64,000 nucleotides of DNA from Cohnella thailandensis (GTDB lineage Bacteria > Bacillota > Bacilli > Paenibacillales > Paenibacillaceae). Below are positions 24,037 to 32,754 of this stretch, piece after piece (the stretch's first letter is position 1; each line of letters begins with the position of its first letter). Below the pieces are notes generated by a model. It ran no database searches. It had not been told where the DNA came from and saw nothing but the letters and a program-made list of their open reading frames with translations. The position numbers and the translations under genes were made by a program. Where the stretch lies: positions 186,001 through 250,000 of the forward strand of contig NZ_JACJVQ010000002.1 in the NCBI RefSeq assembly GCF_014212135.1, given 5' to 3'.

Positions 24037-24567
24037 TTAAGCCGTAGCCGCTTCGATCTCGATGCTGATCTTCACTTCGTCGCCGATCAGGACGCCGCCC
24101 GTCTCGAGCGCCGCGTTGTACGTCAAGCCGTAGTCGCTGCGCTTCAGGCTTCCCGTCGCGCTGAAGCCGACCTTCTGATTGCCCCAAGGATCCTTGCCGG
24201 CTCCTTCGTACGTCACGTTGAACGTCTCGGGCCGAGTGACGCCATGCAGCGTTACGTCGCCGGTCACGACATACTCGCCGTCCCCGTTCTTGACGATCTT
24301 CGTTGCCTTGAACTCAAGCTTCGGATGGCTCTCGACATTGAAGAAGTCGGCGGAACGAAGGTGAGCGTCCCGATCCTTGTTGCGGGTGTCGACCGATGCC
24401 AGCTCGATTTGGACCGAGATGCTTGCCGTCGTCAAGTCGTTCGGATCCGCTTCGATCTGGGCTTGGAAGTCGTGGAAGGAGCCCTTCACCTTCGCGATCA
24501 TCATGTGCTTCACCGAGAATTCGATTGCGCTGTGGGATACGTCTACGTTCCAGTTCGTCTTTGCCAT
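24037..24567 (-). CDS. YceI-family protein
   Basis: A 176-residue lipocalin-like beta-barrel protein of the YceI family, which binds polyprenoid or other long amphipathic molecules. The family pattern is complete: WNVDVSHSAIEFSVKHMM at the start, SADFFNVESHPKLEFKAT in the middle, and DPWGNQKVGFSATGSLKRSDYGL near the end. There is no signal peptide, so unlike E. coli YceI this form is cytoplasmic, as usual in Firmicutes. AGGAGG precedes the ATG and the upstream region is very AT-rich. Confidence 0.92.
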   Translation of the reverse strand: MAKTNWNVDVSHSAIEFSVKHMMIAKVKGSFHDFQAQIEADPNDLTTASISVQIELASVDTRNKDRDAHLRSADFFNVESHPKLEFKATKIVKNGDGEYVVTGDVTLHGVTRPETFNVTYEGAGKDPWGNQKVGFSATGSLKRSDYGLTYNAALETGGVLIGDEVKISIEIEAATA

Positions 24568-24774
24568 TGTTATTTCCTCCTCATAGTTACTTACTTAATT
24601 AAATTGAATAACTAATTTATATTTGCTATGACCATAATATAAACCATGTTTTCGTCAGTGTCAATCCCTTAATTTTAAAATAATGAAAATTATGTTGTGC
24701 TCCCTTCGTCGCTGCTCCGATACCGAGCTTATGCGCGTTAGGCGTTCCTCATTCCAATGCCTTCATGGATAAGA

Positions 24775-24816
24775 AAACGGCAGCACCGGACCCGAATCGT
24801 CCGGAACTGCCGTTGT
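24775..24816 (-). terminator. Terminator after the NAD(P)-binding epimerase-like gene
   Basis: AACGGCAGTTCCGGA pairs with TCCGGTGCTGCCGTT on the minus strand, followed by TTTCTT. It lies just after the stop at 24838. Confidence 0.8.
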
Positions 24817-24837
24817 TTAGGAATGACATTCTTTCGG

Positions 24838-25680
24838 TTATTCGTTAAAATAGTGCCCCTGCTCAAGATCCTCGATCAGCCCGGAATGCACCGGATTCCA
24901 GCCCAACAATTCCTTCGTTCGCTCCCCCGACCCCGGCATAAGGCTCGGAATGTCGAGACCCGCGATGGGGACGTCCATCCCGAAGTGGGCTTCCGCTTCT
25001 TCGCGCGATAGGCTGACCGTCGGCACGTTCAGGTACCGGCCGATAACCTCGGCGATGTCGCGGAAAGCCACTCCTTCTTCGGCGCGCCCGTACAACATCG
25101 ATCCGGCCGGCGCCTTCTCCAGGGCGAGCCGGTAGAGGTTGGCGGCATCGAACCGGTGCACGGCCGGCCAACGATTGGTCCCGTCTCCCACATAAGCCGA
25201 GAAGCCCTTCGCTCGGGCAATATGGATCAGTCTCGGCACGAAGGCTTTGTCGCCCTCTCCATGCACGGACGGAGACAGCGCCACGATCGACGTCCGTACT
25301 CCGCGGCCGGCGAGCACGACGGCTTCGTTGATCGAAGACTCCCCGCCAACGTGGACGGTGATCGCAAGAGGCTTGCCCGTGCCTTCGAGCGCGGCCCCCA
25401 TCGCCTGGATGGCGAGCAGGTCGGTTTCTTGCGCTTCCGCGAATTTCGAGAAGTCGGGCGTGAACGCCAAGTGAATGACGCCATCCGCATCGGCGGCGGC
25501 CCCGCGAAGGATGTCGAGGTCTTCGACGGCTCCGCGGATCGCCTCGGCTCCCGCTTCCATTAGAGCGGCAGCGCCTTTATCCGAACGGGCAAGGCCTACG
25601 ACCCGATGGCCGGCATCGATAAGCTCGCGAACGACGGCGGTGCCGACGTAGCCTGTCGCTCCTGTTACAAAAACGCGCAT
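24838..25680 (-). CDS. NAD(P)-dependent epimerase/dehydratase-like oxidoreductase
   Basis: A 280-residue extended short-chain dehydrogenase. TGATGYVG (residues 6-13) is the nucleotide-binding glycine motif, followed by GLARSDKG, which favours NADP. The canonical YxxxK pair is not obvious in the expected place (SPSVHGEGDK instead), so it may be a weakly active or differently acting member. ATG at 25680 has GGAGGA before it. It diverges from a MerR-family gene, and its promoter carries a MerR-type operator, so it is likely induced by that regulator's ligand. Confidence 0.85.
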   Translation of the reverse strand: MRVFVTGATGYVGTAVVRELIDAGHRVVGLARSDKGAAALMEAGAEAIRGAVEDLDILRGAAADADGVIHLAFTPDFSKFAEAQETDLLAIQAMGAALEGTGKPLAITVHVGGESSINEAVVLAGRGVRTSIVALSPSVHGEGDKAFVPRLIHIARAKGFSAYVGDGTNRWPAVHRFDAANLYRLALEKAPAGSMLYGRAEEGVAFRDIAEVIGRYLNVPTVSLSREEAEAHFGMDVPIAGLDIPSLMPGSGERTKELLGWNPVHSGLIEDLEQGHYFNE

Positions 25681-25723
25681 AATGAGTTCCTCCTTAAATA
25701 GTGTTGTTTGCTTGAACAATTCG

Positions 25724-25754
25724 AGCTTAAACTATAGAGTGAACTCTAAGGCAA
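25724..25754 (-). promoter_or_regulatory. MerR-type promoter with 19-base spacer
   Basis: On the minus strand TTGCCT (25754-25749) and TAAGCT (25729-25724) are 19 bases apart. The spacer holds the dyad CTTAGAGTTCACTCTATAG. An over-long spacer with a dyad is the hallmark of promoters activated by DNA-twisting MerR proteins; the adjacent gene at 25780 encodes one. Confidence 0.7.
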
Positions 25755-25779
25755 GTCTTTTTTTCGGGGAGAGATTCGG

Positions 25780-26184
25780 ATGAAAATTCAGGAGTTAGCG
25801 GACCGAACGGGCTTAAGCGTTCATACGATCCGTTACTATGAGAAGGAAGGCCTGTTGGACAGCCGGCATGTCCGAAGAGAAGACAACAACTATCGCGCCT
25901 ATTCCGAAGAAGCGTTCGAGCGCTTGAAGCTCGTCAAGAAATTCCAAGGCATCGGCTGCTCGCTTGCGGAATTAAAGGAAGTGCTGCAGGATCACGATTC
26001 CGGGACGCGCACCAATGACGAGATCATCGAATGGATACGCTCGAAGATAAGGGAGATCGAACGCAAGAAGGAAGAATACGATCAGATGCTCGAAACCCTT
26101 GACTGGATGCTGGAGTACAGGCTGGCTTTGAAGGAAGATCCGCAGAAGGCTCTTGCGATGATGGAGAAGCAGCATCGGGATTAA
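25780..26184 (+). CDS. MerR-family transcriptional regulator
   Basis: A 134-residue regulator. The N-terminal winged HTH reads MKIQELADRTGLSVHTIRYYEKEGLL, followed by the YRAYSEEAFERLKLVKKFQGIGCSL region and a long dimerisation helix. There are no metal-binding cysteines, so a small organic or aldehyde/quinone-type ligand is more likely than a metal. It diverges from the dehydrogenase at 25680 and probably controls the dyad promoter between them. Relatives include the AdhR/YfmP type; exact assignment is uncertain. Confidence 0.9.
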   Translation: MKIQELADRTGLSVHTIRYYEKEGLLDSRHVRREDNNYRAYSEEAFERLKLVKKFQGIGCSLAELKEVLQDHDSGTRTNDEIIEWIRSKIREIERKKEEYDQMLETLDWMLEYRLALKEDPQKALAMMEKQHRD

Positions 26185-26209
26185 TTCGCTCGGCGATCTC
26201 CGCAAACAA

Positions 26210-26252
26210 GAAGCAGGCATCGCCCCTTCAAACGGGAGGCAACGCCTGCTTA
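26210..26252. terminator. Bidirectional terminator
   Basis: AAGCAGGC pairs with GCCTGCTT, with inner complementary bases, between the convergent stops at 26184 and 26264. Confidence 0.75.
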
Positions 26253-26263
26253 TGTTAAGCCTC

Positions 26264-26995
26264 TTATTGAGCGCCCAGGCCGCCGTCGATCACGAACTCG
26301 GAGCCGGTCGAATAGCTGGACTCGTCCGAAGCCAGGTACAGCACCAGGTTCGTGACTTCCTCCGGCTGGCCCACGCGGCGGATCGGGAAGCTCGCTTCCA
26401 GCTCCGGATTGATGAGCGCTTCGGTCATCGGCGTGCGAATGAAGCCCGGATGCACGGAATTCACGCGGATGCCGAATTCGCCCAGTTCAAGCGCGGCCGC
26501 CTTGGTCATGCCCCGTACGGCGAATTTGGACGCGGTGTAGGCGATCTTCTTATAAGCGCCGACGATTCCGGCAAGCGAAGAGACGTTGACGATGGAGCCG
26601 CCTCCCGCCTTCTTCATGGAAGGCACGACATAGCGCATGCCCAGGAACACGGACAGCTGGTTGACGTCGATCACCTTCCGGTACTGCTCGACCGGCACCG
26701 CGTCCAGATCCGCCGGAGGCAGGTCGATTCCCGCGTTATTGACGAGAACGTCGACCGGCCCGAACGCCGCTTCCGCCTGTTCGATGACCGCCTTCCACTC
26801 GCTCTCGTTCGTTACGTTATGCTGGATGAACAACGAGTTCGCCCCTAGCTCCGCTTGAAGCTTGCGGCCTTCCTCTTCCAATATATCGGTGAAGACGACC
26901 TTAGCGCCTTCGGCAACGAATCTCCGCACATGAGCCGCTCCCATGCCTCTCGCCGCTCCCGTAATGACAACAACCTTGCCGCTTAATCTGGACAT
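26264..26995 (-). CDS. Short-chain dehydrogenase/reductase
   Basis: A 243-residue classical SDR. TGAARGMGAAH is the coenzyme loop, NNAG is followed by the catalytic SSLAG serine and YTASK, and the end STGSEFVIDGGLGAQ is typical. The Asp after the second strand (FTDILEEEG) favours NAD. The closest recognisable types are 3-alpha-hydroxysteroid or glucose 1-dehydrogenase-like SDRs; the substrate is not determined. ATG at 26995 has AGGAG nine bases before it. A TetR-family regulator diverges from it with a perfect palindrome between. Confidence 0.9.
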   Translation of the reverse strand: MSRLSGKVVVITGAARGMGAAHVRRFVAEGAKVVFTDILEEEGRKLQAELGANSLFIQHNVTNESEWKAVIEQAEAAFGPVDVLVNNAGIDLPPADLDAVPVEQYRKVIDVNQLSVFLGMRYVVPSMKKAGGGSIVNVSSLAGIVGAYKKIAYTASKFAVRGMTKAAALELGEFGIRVNSVHPGFIRTPMTEALINPELEASFPIRRVGQPEEVTNLVLYLASDESSYSTGSEFVIDGGLGAQ

Positions 26996-27108
26996 CGCCA
27001 ACGTCTCCTTTTCCCCAAATGGCTGGTCGCTATGGTTGAGAAACCAAACTCGACAAATTTATAATAGGAATAGAGGGAAACGATTACAATCATCAGCGCG
27101 GCCGAATG

Positions 27109-27124
27109 TGTCGGACGTCCGACA
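27109..27124. promoter_or_regulatory. Perfect 16-bp palindrome, likely TetR operator
   Basis: TGTCGGACGTCCGACA lies between the divergent SDR and TetR genes, 55 bases before the TetR start. A perfect palindrome of this size in such a place is the expected form of an autoregulatory TetR operator. Confidence 0.7.
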
Positions 27125-27178
27125 AATCGCCCGAAAGTGTTGGAATTCCGCTCAATTCATGCAGAGGACGTGATATCG

Positions 27179-27787
27179 ATGGCTAACCCTTCAAGGCAGC
27201 TTCGCAAACGAATGCAATCCACGAACGACCTGAAAGCCGCCCTTATCGATCTGCTTCTCGAGGGCAACGACGCGGATTCGATTACCGTATCCGAGATCGC
27301 CGGGCGGGCGGATTATAACCGCAGCACGTTCTACTTCCACTACAAGGATAAGAACGAATTGCTCGAGGAGCTGTTCCGGGACGCTATCGGCGGCTTCCGC
27401 AGCGCGGTCGAATCGACCTTCCGGCATGTCCGGTCCATCAACCTCGACGAGGTTGCCCCCACGACCCGTCTTTCCTTCGAGCATGTCGAGAGGAACAAAA
27501 AGCTGTTCAAAGCGCTGCACTCCATTCGCCGAAGCGATTCTCTCTACGAACGGTTAGAGCAGATGTATTTCGAGCTGTTCCGGGGACGTTACCACTTCTA
27601 CCGCAAGGATCCCACGCTCGCCATCGACGACGAGATGACCATGAGCTATCAGATCCACGCGATGATCGGCACGGTCAAGTATTGGATTCAATCGGACTTC
27701 AAATACTCCGCGGACTATATGTGCGAACAAATAACAAGGGTCCATGCCCATCGCCCCACCGACATCGTCGCGCAGAGCCAAGGCTGA
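27179..27787 (+). CDS. TetR-family transcriptional regulator
   Basis: A 202-residue TetR-family protein. The HTH is TVSEIAGRADYNRSTFYFHYKDKNELLEELF. The C-terminal half with FKALHSIRRSDSLYERLEQM resembles the TetR_C_7 (DhaS-like) effector domain. It is divergent from the SDR gene, whose expression it probably represses through the palindrome at 27109-27124. The ATG at 27179 has GAGG eleven bases upstream, slightly long. The effector is unknown. Confidence 0.88.
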   Translation: MANPSRQLRKRMQSTNDLKAALIDLLLEGNDADSITVSEIAGRADYNRSTFYFHYKDKNELLEELFRDAIGGFRSAVESTFRHVRSINLDEVAPTTRLSFEHVERNKKLFKALHSIRRSDSLYERLEQMYFELFRGRYHFYRKDPTLAIDDEMTMSYQIHAMIGTVKYWIQSDFKYSADYMCEQITRVHAHRPTDIVAQSQG

Positions 27788-27819
27788 ACCCTCTGAATGC
27801 ATATCTCATATATGGACTG

Positions 27820-28101
27820 TCAGGCATCTCCGACCAGAAACACGATATCCCCGTTCAGGCAATCGATCTTGAGCTGCTTCGATTCCAGGAACCAGACGTC
27901 TTTGTTCTCCATGTAGAAAGTGACTCGATCGGCTTCGACCACGGCTGCCGGGTCCATCGGATCGTCCTTCATGATGCCGAACCCGTACGGCTCCGTTCCT
28001 CCGCTCACGTACCGAACGAAGATGCGCACTTGGTCGCCATTGTTGTAACCCCAGTCGTTCTTGAAGCAGGAAACCGCAGTAGGCGAAATAACGAGCTCCA
28101 C
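27820..28101 (-). CDS. HesB/IscA-like protein (YneR type)
   Basis: A 93-residue protein of the HesB-like fold, related to Bacillus YneR/YqkB. The core DWGYNNGDQVRIFVRYVSGG is characteristic. The cysteines that bind iron-sulfur clusters in true IscA proteins are missing at the C-terminus, so it is not a typical cluster carrier. GTG at 28101 is used to match the family N-terminus; a start four codons earlier is possible. Function of the family is unclear. Confidence 0.75.
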   Translation of the reverse strand: MELVISPTAVSCFKNDWGYNNGDQVRIFVRYVSGGTEPYGFGIMKDDPMDPAAVVEADRVTFYMENKDVWFLESKQLKIDCLNGDIVFLVGDA

Positions 28102-28131
28102 CTGGCGATACACCCCTCTCTAACCGCTTTT

Positions 28132-28165
28132 TGGAAGCGATTCCATTCTCATTATAATGCCGGAG
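28132..28165 (-). promoter_or_regulatory. Promoter of the HesB-like gene with a TGGAA..TTCCA dyad
   Basis: A TATAAT box on the minus strand (about 28153-28158) lies 18 bases after TTGTGG. Just downstream TGGAATCGCTTCCA (28132-28145) is an inverted repeat that resembles a catabolite-responsive (cre) element with two mismatches. The assignment is tentative. Confidence 0.45.
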
Positions 28166-28196
28166 AGCACCTCCCCACAAGGAGAGGCGCTTGTCC

Positions 28197-29057
28197 TTAT
28201 TTGAAGACGACGGTCTTGTTATCGAAAATAATGACGCGGTTCTGAAGGTACCATTGGAGCGCGCGGGCGATAACCGATCTCTCCACCATGCGGCCGACTC
28301 TCTTGAGCTCCGCAGCGGAATAATCGTGGCTGACGCGAATGATATCCTGCTCGATGATCGGGCCGGCGTCCAGCTCCTCCGTGACGAAGTGCGCGGTCGC
28401 GCCGATGATCTTCACCCCGCGCTCGTACGCGCGGTCGTACGGCTTCGCGCCGACGAACGCCGGCAGGAAGGAGTGATGGATGTTGATGATCTTATTGCGG
28501 AACGGCTCGATGAAGCCCGGAGAGACGATCTGCATGTACTTGGCGAGCACGATGACGTCGATATTATGCTCCTTAAGCAGCTCGATGTGCCGCTTCTCGA
28601 CCTCCGGCTTGTTCTCCTTCGTCACCGGGAAGTGGTAGAACGGAAGCCCGAAGCCGGTCGCGGTGGCGCGAAGGTCCTCGTGGTTGCTGACGACCATGAC
28701 GATGTCGCATTCGAAGTCGCCGGCCTTCCACTGCCAGAGCAGCTCGACCAGGCAATGATCTTCTTTCGAGACAAAAATCGCGACCCGCTTCTTCTTCGAG
28801 TTAAGGAACAGGTTCCACTTCATCTCGTATTTGTTCGCGATCGGCCGGAAATCCTCTTCTATCGCCGGGAAGTGCCGGTCCAGGTTCGGAATCGAGAACT
28901 CGACCCGCATAAAGAACAAGCCTTCCTGATAATTGGTGCTGTATTGGTCGGAAGAAATAATATTGGCGCCCTTCTCGTACAGATACGTGGATACGGCGGC
29001 CACGATCCCCGGCTTGTCGGTACAGGAAATGAGCAGAACGGCTTTATCGTTCGACAT
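28197..29057 (-). CDS. purU: Formyltetrahydrofolate deformylase
   Basis: Hydrolyses 10-formyl-tetrahydrofolate to formate and tetrahydrofolate, balancing one-carbon pools. Residues 1-80 form an ACT domain (LISCTDKPGIVAAVSTYLYEKGANI). The C-terminal formyltransferase-like domain has the catalytic region with NIHHSFLPAFVGAKPYDRAYERGVKIIGATAHFV, in which Asn, His and a later Asp (LDAGPIIEQD) are the expected catalytic set. The length is 286 residues, normal. AGAGAGG precedes the ATG. Confidence 0.96.
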   Translation of the reverse strand: MSNDKAVLLISCTDKPGIVAAVSTYLYEKGANIISSDQYSTNYQEGLFFMRVEFSIPNLDRHFPAIEEDFRPIANKYEMKWNLFLNSKKKRVAIFVSKEDHCLVELLWQWKAGDFECDIVMVVSNHEDLRATATGFGLPFYHFPVTKENKPEVEKRHIELLKEHNIDVIVLAKYMQIVSPGFIEPFRNKIINIHHSFLPAFVGAKPYDRAYERGVKIIGATAHFVTEELDAGPIIEQDIIRVSHDYSAAELKRVGRMVERSVIARALQWYLQNRVIIFDNKTVVFK

Positions 29058-29087
29058 AGTGGAAACTAACCTCTCTCTTGGCAGATT

Positions 29088-29888
29088 TTAATCGCGCATT
29101 CGAAATTTCGTTCGGAACGCATCCTGGAAGAGCCGGAACGCCCGCTTCTCCCGCTCGGCATTCCCCTTGATAAACTCGCTAAGGAAAACCGTGCCGTTTA
29201 CCTCTAGAACTTGAAGCCCTTCGGACGTATTCAAGATATCGACGCTGCAGAAGGCGAGGCCGACCGCGTTCGCGGCGTCGGCAGCCAGCTTGAACAACGC
29301 GTCTTCCAGAGACGGTTCGATCCCGCCGACGGAAGCGCCGCCGGACAGGTTGTGCTTCCAGGAGCTTGTCCTGCTCTTGGAGAACGCAAGCCGGACTTCG
29401 TCGTTCAGCACCACGACGCGATATTCCAATTCGGATGACCGATAGGGCGAGATCGCGGCGTTCAGCTCGAGGGAGAATAGCCGCGCCAGTCGTTCCCGCA
29501 GTTCCCCTAGGCTCGTTACCCGGAACACGTTCTCTCCTTGCGCTCCGTCATCCCGTTTAACGACGGCATCCGAACCATATTGCTCGAACAGCCTTTCCGC
29601 CTTACGGAACGCATCCTCCGACGAATATTTCGAATTCGGGTTCAGCAGAAACCGATGCTCGACGGAAGGAATTCCGGCGGAGGCGAGAACGGAATGGGTC
29701 GAGGCTTTGCTCTTGGCTATAAGAAACGACGAACTGTCGTTTAGTCCGAGATCGACATTGTACATCGCGAACTGCTTGTCTTCATAAGAAGCAGAGTAGA
29801 TCTGACCCGCTTCGATCTCTCGGAACGAGACCCCCACGCTTGCTCCCGCTCTCTGAATCAAACTCAGATAGGGCCTAACGGCGGTCAT
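29088..29888 (-). CDS. ATP-grasp family protein
   Basis: A 266-residue ATP-grasp-like protein. Nucleotide-binding pieces are VVKRDDGAQGENVF (lysine and glycine loop) near residue 120 and the metal-binding EVNGTVFLSEF near the C-terminus. It resembles RimK-type ligases, which join amino acids or peptides, but lacks a recognisable partner gene. ATG at 29888 is chosen for GGAGG nine bases upstream; a longer frame would run through a TATAAT box at 29934-29939 that more likely is its promoter. The substrate is unknown. Confidence 0.78.
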   Translation of the reverse strand: MTAVRPYLSLIQRAGASVGVSFREIEAGQIYSASYEDKQFAMYNVDLGLNDSSSFLIAKSKASTHSVLASAGIPSVEHRFLLNPNSKYSSEDAFRKAERLFEQYGSDAVVKRDDGAQGENVFRVTSLGELRERLARLFSLELNAAISPYRSSELEYRVVVLNDEVRLAFSKSRTSSWKHNLSGGASVGGIEPSLEDALFKLAADAANAVGLAFCSVDILNTSEGLQVLEVNGTVFLSEFIKGNAEREKRAFRLFQDAFRTKFRMRD

Positions 29889-30105
29889 CCCCTTAATCCT
29901 CCGTCCGATGGTGCGGAAATGGCTTAATAACTTATTATACAATAATCGAGCATTCGGGAAATAGGCAAGCTGCATTATGGGCTGTCAAGCGAACGACACC
30001 AAGATCGAATAAAGAATTAACGCCGTTTGCCGTATCCTACGGCTTGCGTCCTATGATACGATGAGGAAAATCGGTTCATATAACGGCAACACGGAGGATA
30101 CGACT

Positions 30106-31377
30106 TTGGAACTGCAACACGCTCAAACTCCCTCGGAGAAACGCTCTTTCTCCTTTAACTACGCTCTGCTGCTCGCGGTCGTCTTCGGCGGCTTCCTCGT
30201 CTTCGGCTTCTCCGAGAACGTCAAAGGTCCCGCGATTCCGCGCATGCAAGCCGAATTCGGCTTGGACGAATTCCAGCTCGGCTTGCTCCTGTCCCTGAAC
30301 TCGCTCGGGTACCTGATCGCCTGCTCCTTCACCGGACTGCTCACGCGCAAGATCGGCATCAAGTGGACCGGCATCGCCGCTTTCGGATCGATGTTCATTT
30401 CGGGCATTCTCATGTACTTATCCGTCAATTATGCGACGCTCTCGGCCTCTTACTTCCTCATGTACATCGGCAACGGCATGCTGGAGATCGGGCTCGCCAT
30501 CATGGCCGCAAGAATCTTCACCCGCAACACGGGAACGATGATGAATCTATCCCATTTCTTCTATGGGCTTAGCTCCACGGTAGCGCCCATTATCGCCGCC
30601 TCCATGATGGGCTGGCACCTGTTCGGCGGAGAGTTCGGCTGGAGAGGGATGTACCTCGCGATGCTGGCGTTGTCCCTGCTGCCGATCATCCCCTCGCTGC
30701 TCGGACGGTTCCCGGACGAACAGCGGGCGCAGGAGAGTACGGAGCATCTGCCCATGCGAAAAATCGCGAAGGATCCGATCGCCTGGCTGATCGTCCTCGT
30801 CCTGTCGTGCGGAGTCGTCTCGGAGATGGCGGTCGGAAGCTGGCTCGTCAACTATCTGGAGAAGGCCTACGGGTGGACGAACGAATCGGCGTCCGGCATG
30901 CTCTCGCTGTTCTTCCTGTTCTTCATGCTCTCCCGTCTCTTCCTCGGTCCTGTCACCGATCGGATCGGGTACACGCTGTCCGTGCTGATATTCAGCGCGT
31001 TCTCGGGCGTGTGCAGCCTGGTCGCCATCGGGGTCGGGGAAGGCGGAGCCATCCTGTTCGCCCTCGCCGGCGTCGGCATCGCACCGATCTATCCGACGGT
31101 GATGGCCGTGCTCGCCAAGAGATACCCGCAAGGAACCGATACGGCGATTACGTTCACCGTCACCTTGATGGGGGTCGGCAGCGTCGTCGGCAACCTGCTT
31201 ATCGGGGCGATCATCGATTGGACGCGCGCCTTGTTCTCCTCCGGAGAAGGAGCAGAACAAAGCCGCATCCTGGGCCTTCAGGCCGGATACGGCTTCATCG
31301 CGATCATGGCGCTGCTCTGCTCGGCGTTCTGCGTGATCCTGTACCGTAAACTTAAAGCTCGCAACGAGCTCGTCTAA
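30106..31377 (+). CDS. Major facilitator superfamily transporter
   Basis: A 423-residue carrier with about twelve hydrophobic segments. The first conserved loop reads FGFSENVKGPAIPRMQAEFGLDEFQLGLLLSLNSLGYL, and GLLTRKIGIKWTG is the A-motif region. The pattern recalls the sugar-type FHS/FucP branch, but no substrate residues can be assigned. TTG at 30106 is used because GGAGG lies eight bases before it; the frame extends upstream without a better site. It is a single gene facing a convergent TVP38 gene. Confidence 0.85.
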   Translation: MELQHAQTPSEKRSFSFNYALLLAVVFGGFLVFGFSENVKGPAIPRMQAEFGLDEFQLGLLLSLNSLGYLIACSFTGLLTRKIGIKWTGIAAFGSMFISGILMYLSVNYATLSASYFLMYIGNGMLEIGLAIMAARIFTRNTGTMMNLSHFFYGLSSTVAPIIAASMMGWHLFGGEFGWRGMYLAMLALSLLPIIPSLLGRFPDEQRAQESTEHLPMRKIAKDPIAWLIVLVLSCGVVSEMAVGSWLVNYLEKAYGWTNESASGMLSLFFLFFMLSRLFLGPVTDRIGYTLSVLIFSAFSGVCSLVAIGVGEGGAILFALAGVGIAPIYPTVMAVLAKRYPQGTDTAITFTVTLMGVGSVVGNLLIGAIIDWTRALFSSGEGAEQSRILGLQAGYGFIAIMALLCSAFCVILYRKLKARNELV

Positions 31378-31389
31378 GCTTAAGCGCTC

Positions 31390-32025
31390 CTACCGAGCCG
31401 CCGGGTCCCCCGGCGGCTCTTCGTGTGCTTCCGGACGGGTGAAGGCAGACTCCAGTTTTTTGCTAAGGAAGAAGGAAAGGGCCACAAAGATCAATACATA
31501 GAGCAGCCGAATCGGTTCCTCGACGAATCGGTGCAGATCGTAACCGATATAGGAGACCGACAGGACCATCACGGCCTTGCCGAACAGAATGGCGATAAGA
31601 AAAGAACGAAGCGGCATTCGGGCCAAAGCCGCGGCGATATTGATGATGACGAACGGCCCCACCGGGAACAGGCTGAGCAGGAACACGTAGCTGAACGCGT
31701 TGCGCCTGATCCAGACCATCGCTTTGCGCACGCTGGATTTGCTCGCCCACTTCAGGGCGTAAGGATGACTCCCCAGCTTGCGGAAGATCAGGAAGGTCGT
31801 CAGGCAGCCCAGGATCATTCCGAGCCAGGAGTAGAAGAATCCCTGCCAAAGGCCGTACACCGCGGCGTTCACGCCGACGATGACGATCGTAGGCAACGGC
31901 GGAATGAACGACTTCAGGAAGGTCAGCGCAATCCCCGGCAGCGGGCCGAGGGAGCGGTAATCGTGCAGATAACGTTTGATATCGTCTTCTGTCAAAGACG
32001 TCAGGGTGTCGATCAGCGAGGACAT
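31390..32025 (-). CDS. TVP38/TMEM64 family membrane protein
   Basis: A 211-residue polytopic membrane protein of the SNARE-associated/DedA-like superfamily. The conserved re-entrant segment with proline and glycine is visible (FIPPLPTIVIVGVNAAVYGLW and FPVGPFVIINIAAALARMPL). Relatives act as lipid scramblases or in undecaprenyl-phosphate recycling; the role here is unknown. ATG at 32025 has GGGAG eight bases upstream. The last 20 residues are hydrophilic and rich in Pro and Glu. Confidence 0.88.
   Translation of the reverse strand: MSSLIDTLTSLTEDDIKRYLHDYRSLGPLPGIALTFLKSFIPPLPTIVIVGVNAAVYGLWQGFFYSWLGMILGCLTTFLIFRKLGSHPYALKWASKSSVRKAMVWIRRNAFSYVFLLSLFPVGPFVIINIAAALARMPLRSFLIAILFGKAVMVLSVSYIGYDLHRFVEEPIRLLYVLIFVALSFFLSKKLESAFTRPEAHEEPPGDPAAR
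31395..31419. terminator. GC-rich hairpin between convergent genes
   Basis: GAGCCGCCGGG pairs with CCCGGCGGCTC around a tiny loop, 18 bases after the MFS stop. It lies inside the last codons of the convergent TVP38 gene. There is no clear T run, so termination is likely but not certain. Confidence 0.5.
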
Positions 32026-32085
32026 GTCGGGAGCTCCCATTCTATAGGGCGTTTACTAAGTCGGCGATATTCTGCGTCTATTCTA

Positions 32086-32754
32086 TCATGAAGTTAGTTC
32101 GACCAGTACGACTTCGTTGCGGTTGCTGTCGACGACAAGGTAGACTCGCGGAACGAACGCCGAGAAATACCGGAGAAACAGGGAGTTTCGGAGCTCGTCC
32201 GCGAACGTCCATCCCGTCGGGACGAAAGCAAGCAGTTCCTTTGGCTCCAAGTACTCTTCCGTTACCAATAGTCTCAGTTCGTCTCCATCGGGGATATTCG
32301 CTTTCTGAAGCTTTTCCGGAATGATGGTGTAAGTCTTCAATTCCCTTCGCCCCGCGTGCCGCCACATGCTTATATCCTTCACCCGATAGAGGTCCTTAGC
32401 CAGTGCCATCATCGGAGATTGATTCCTCAGGAACAGCTCTTTCGAACGGTTTCTCAGGTTGAGCAGATTAACGGATTCCTCTTGACCGTCGACATAGATT
32501 TGCTTGACGTCTTCAAAATGAGGCGCGATCTCCTCCATCACCATCTTCCGGGTGCTCGGCTTGCGAATAAGCAAGTTCACCAGCATGACCTCCTCTTGGA
32601 TCGCGCTGCCAGCAATGAAGAAGACGGCCGAGGCGCTCAAGAAATCGATCGAATCGAGGCTTTTCCGTTCTAACCGAACTCTATCGAGTCCGGGCGCTGG
32701 CCCTCTCCCGCTCTTCCGGAACTCCGGCTCTCCTTCCGTCAACCATTCGTACAT
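32086..32754 (-). CDS. Hypothetical protein
   Basis: A 222-residue soluble protein that I do not recognise. The ATG has an unusually repetitive purine stretch (AGGAGGAGGAG) before it. No catalytic motif, signal peptide or membrane span is evident; the C-terminal half (TYTIIPEKLQKANIPDGDELRLLVTEE) looks like an alpha/beta fold. It is transcribed toward the TVP38 gene, separated by 60 bases. Confidence 0.7.
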   Translation of the reverse strand: MYEWLTEGEPEFRKSGRGPAPGLDRVRLERKSLDSIDFLSASAVFFIAGSAIQEEVMLVNLLIRKPSTRKMVMEEIAPHFEDVKQIYVDGQEESVNLLNLRNRSKELFLRNQSPMMALAKDLYRVKDISMWRHAGRRELKTYTIIPEKLQKANIPDGDELRLLVTEEYLEPKELLAFVPTGWTFADELRNSLFLRYFSAFVPRVYLVVDSNRNEVVLVELTS

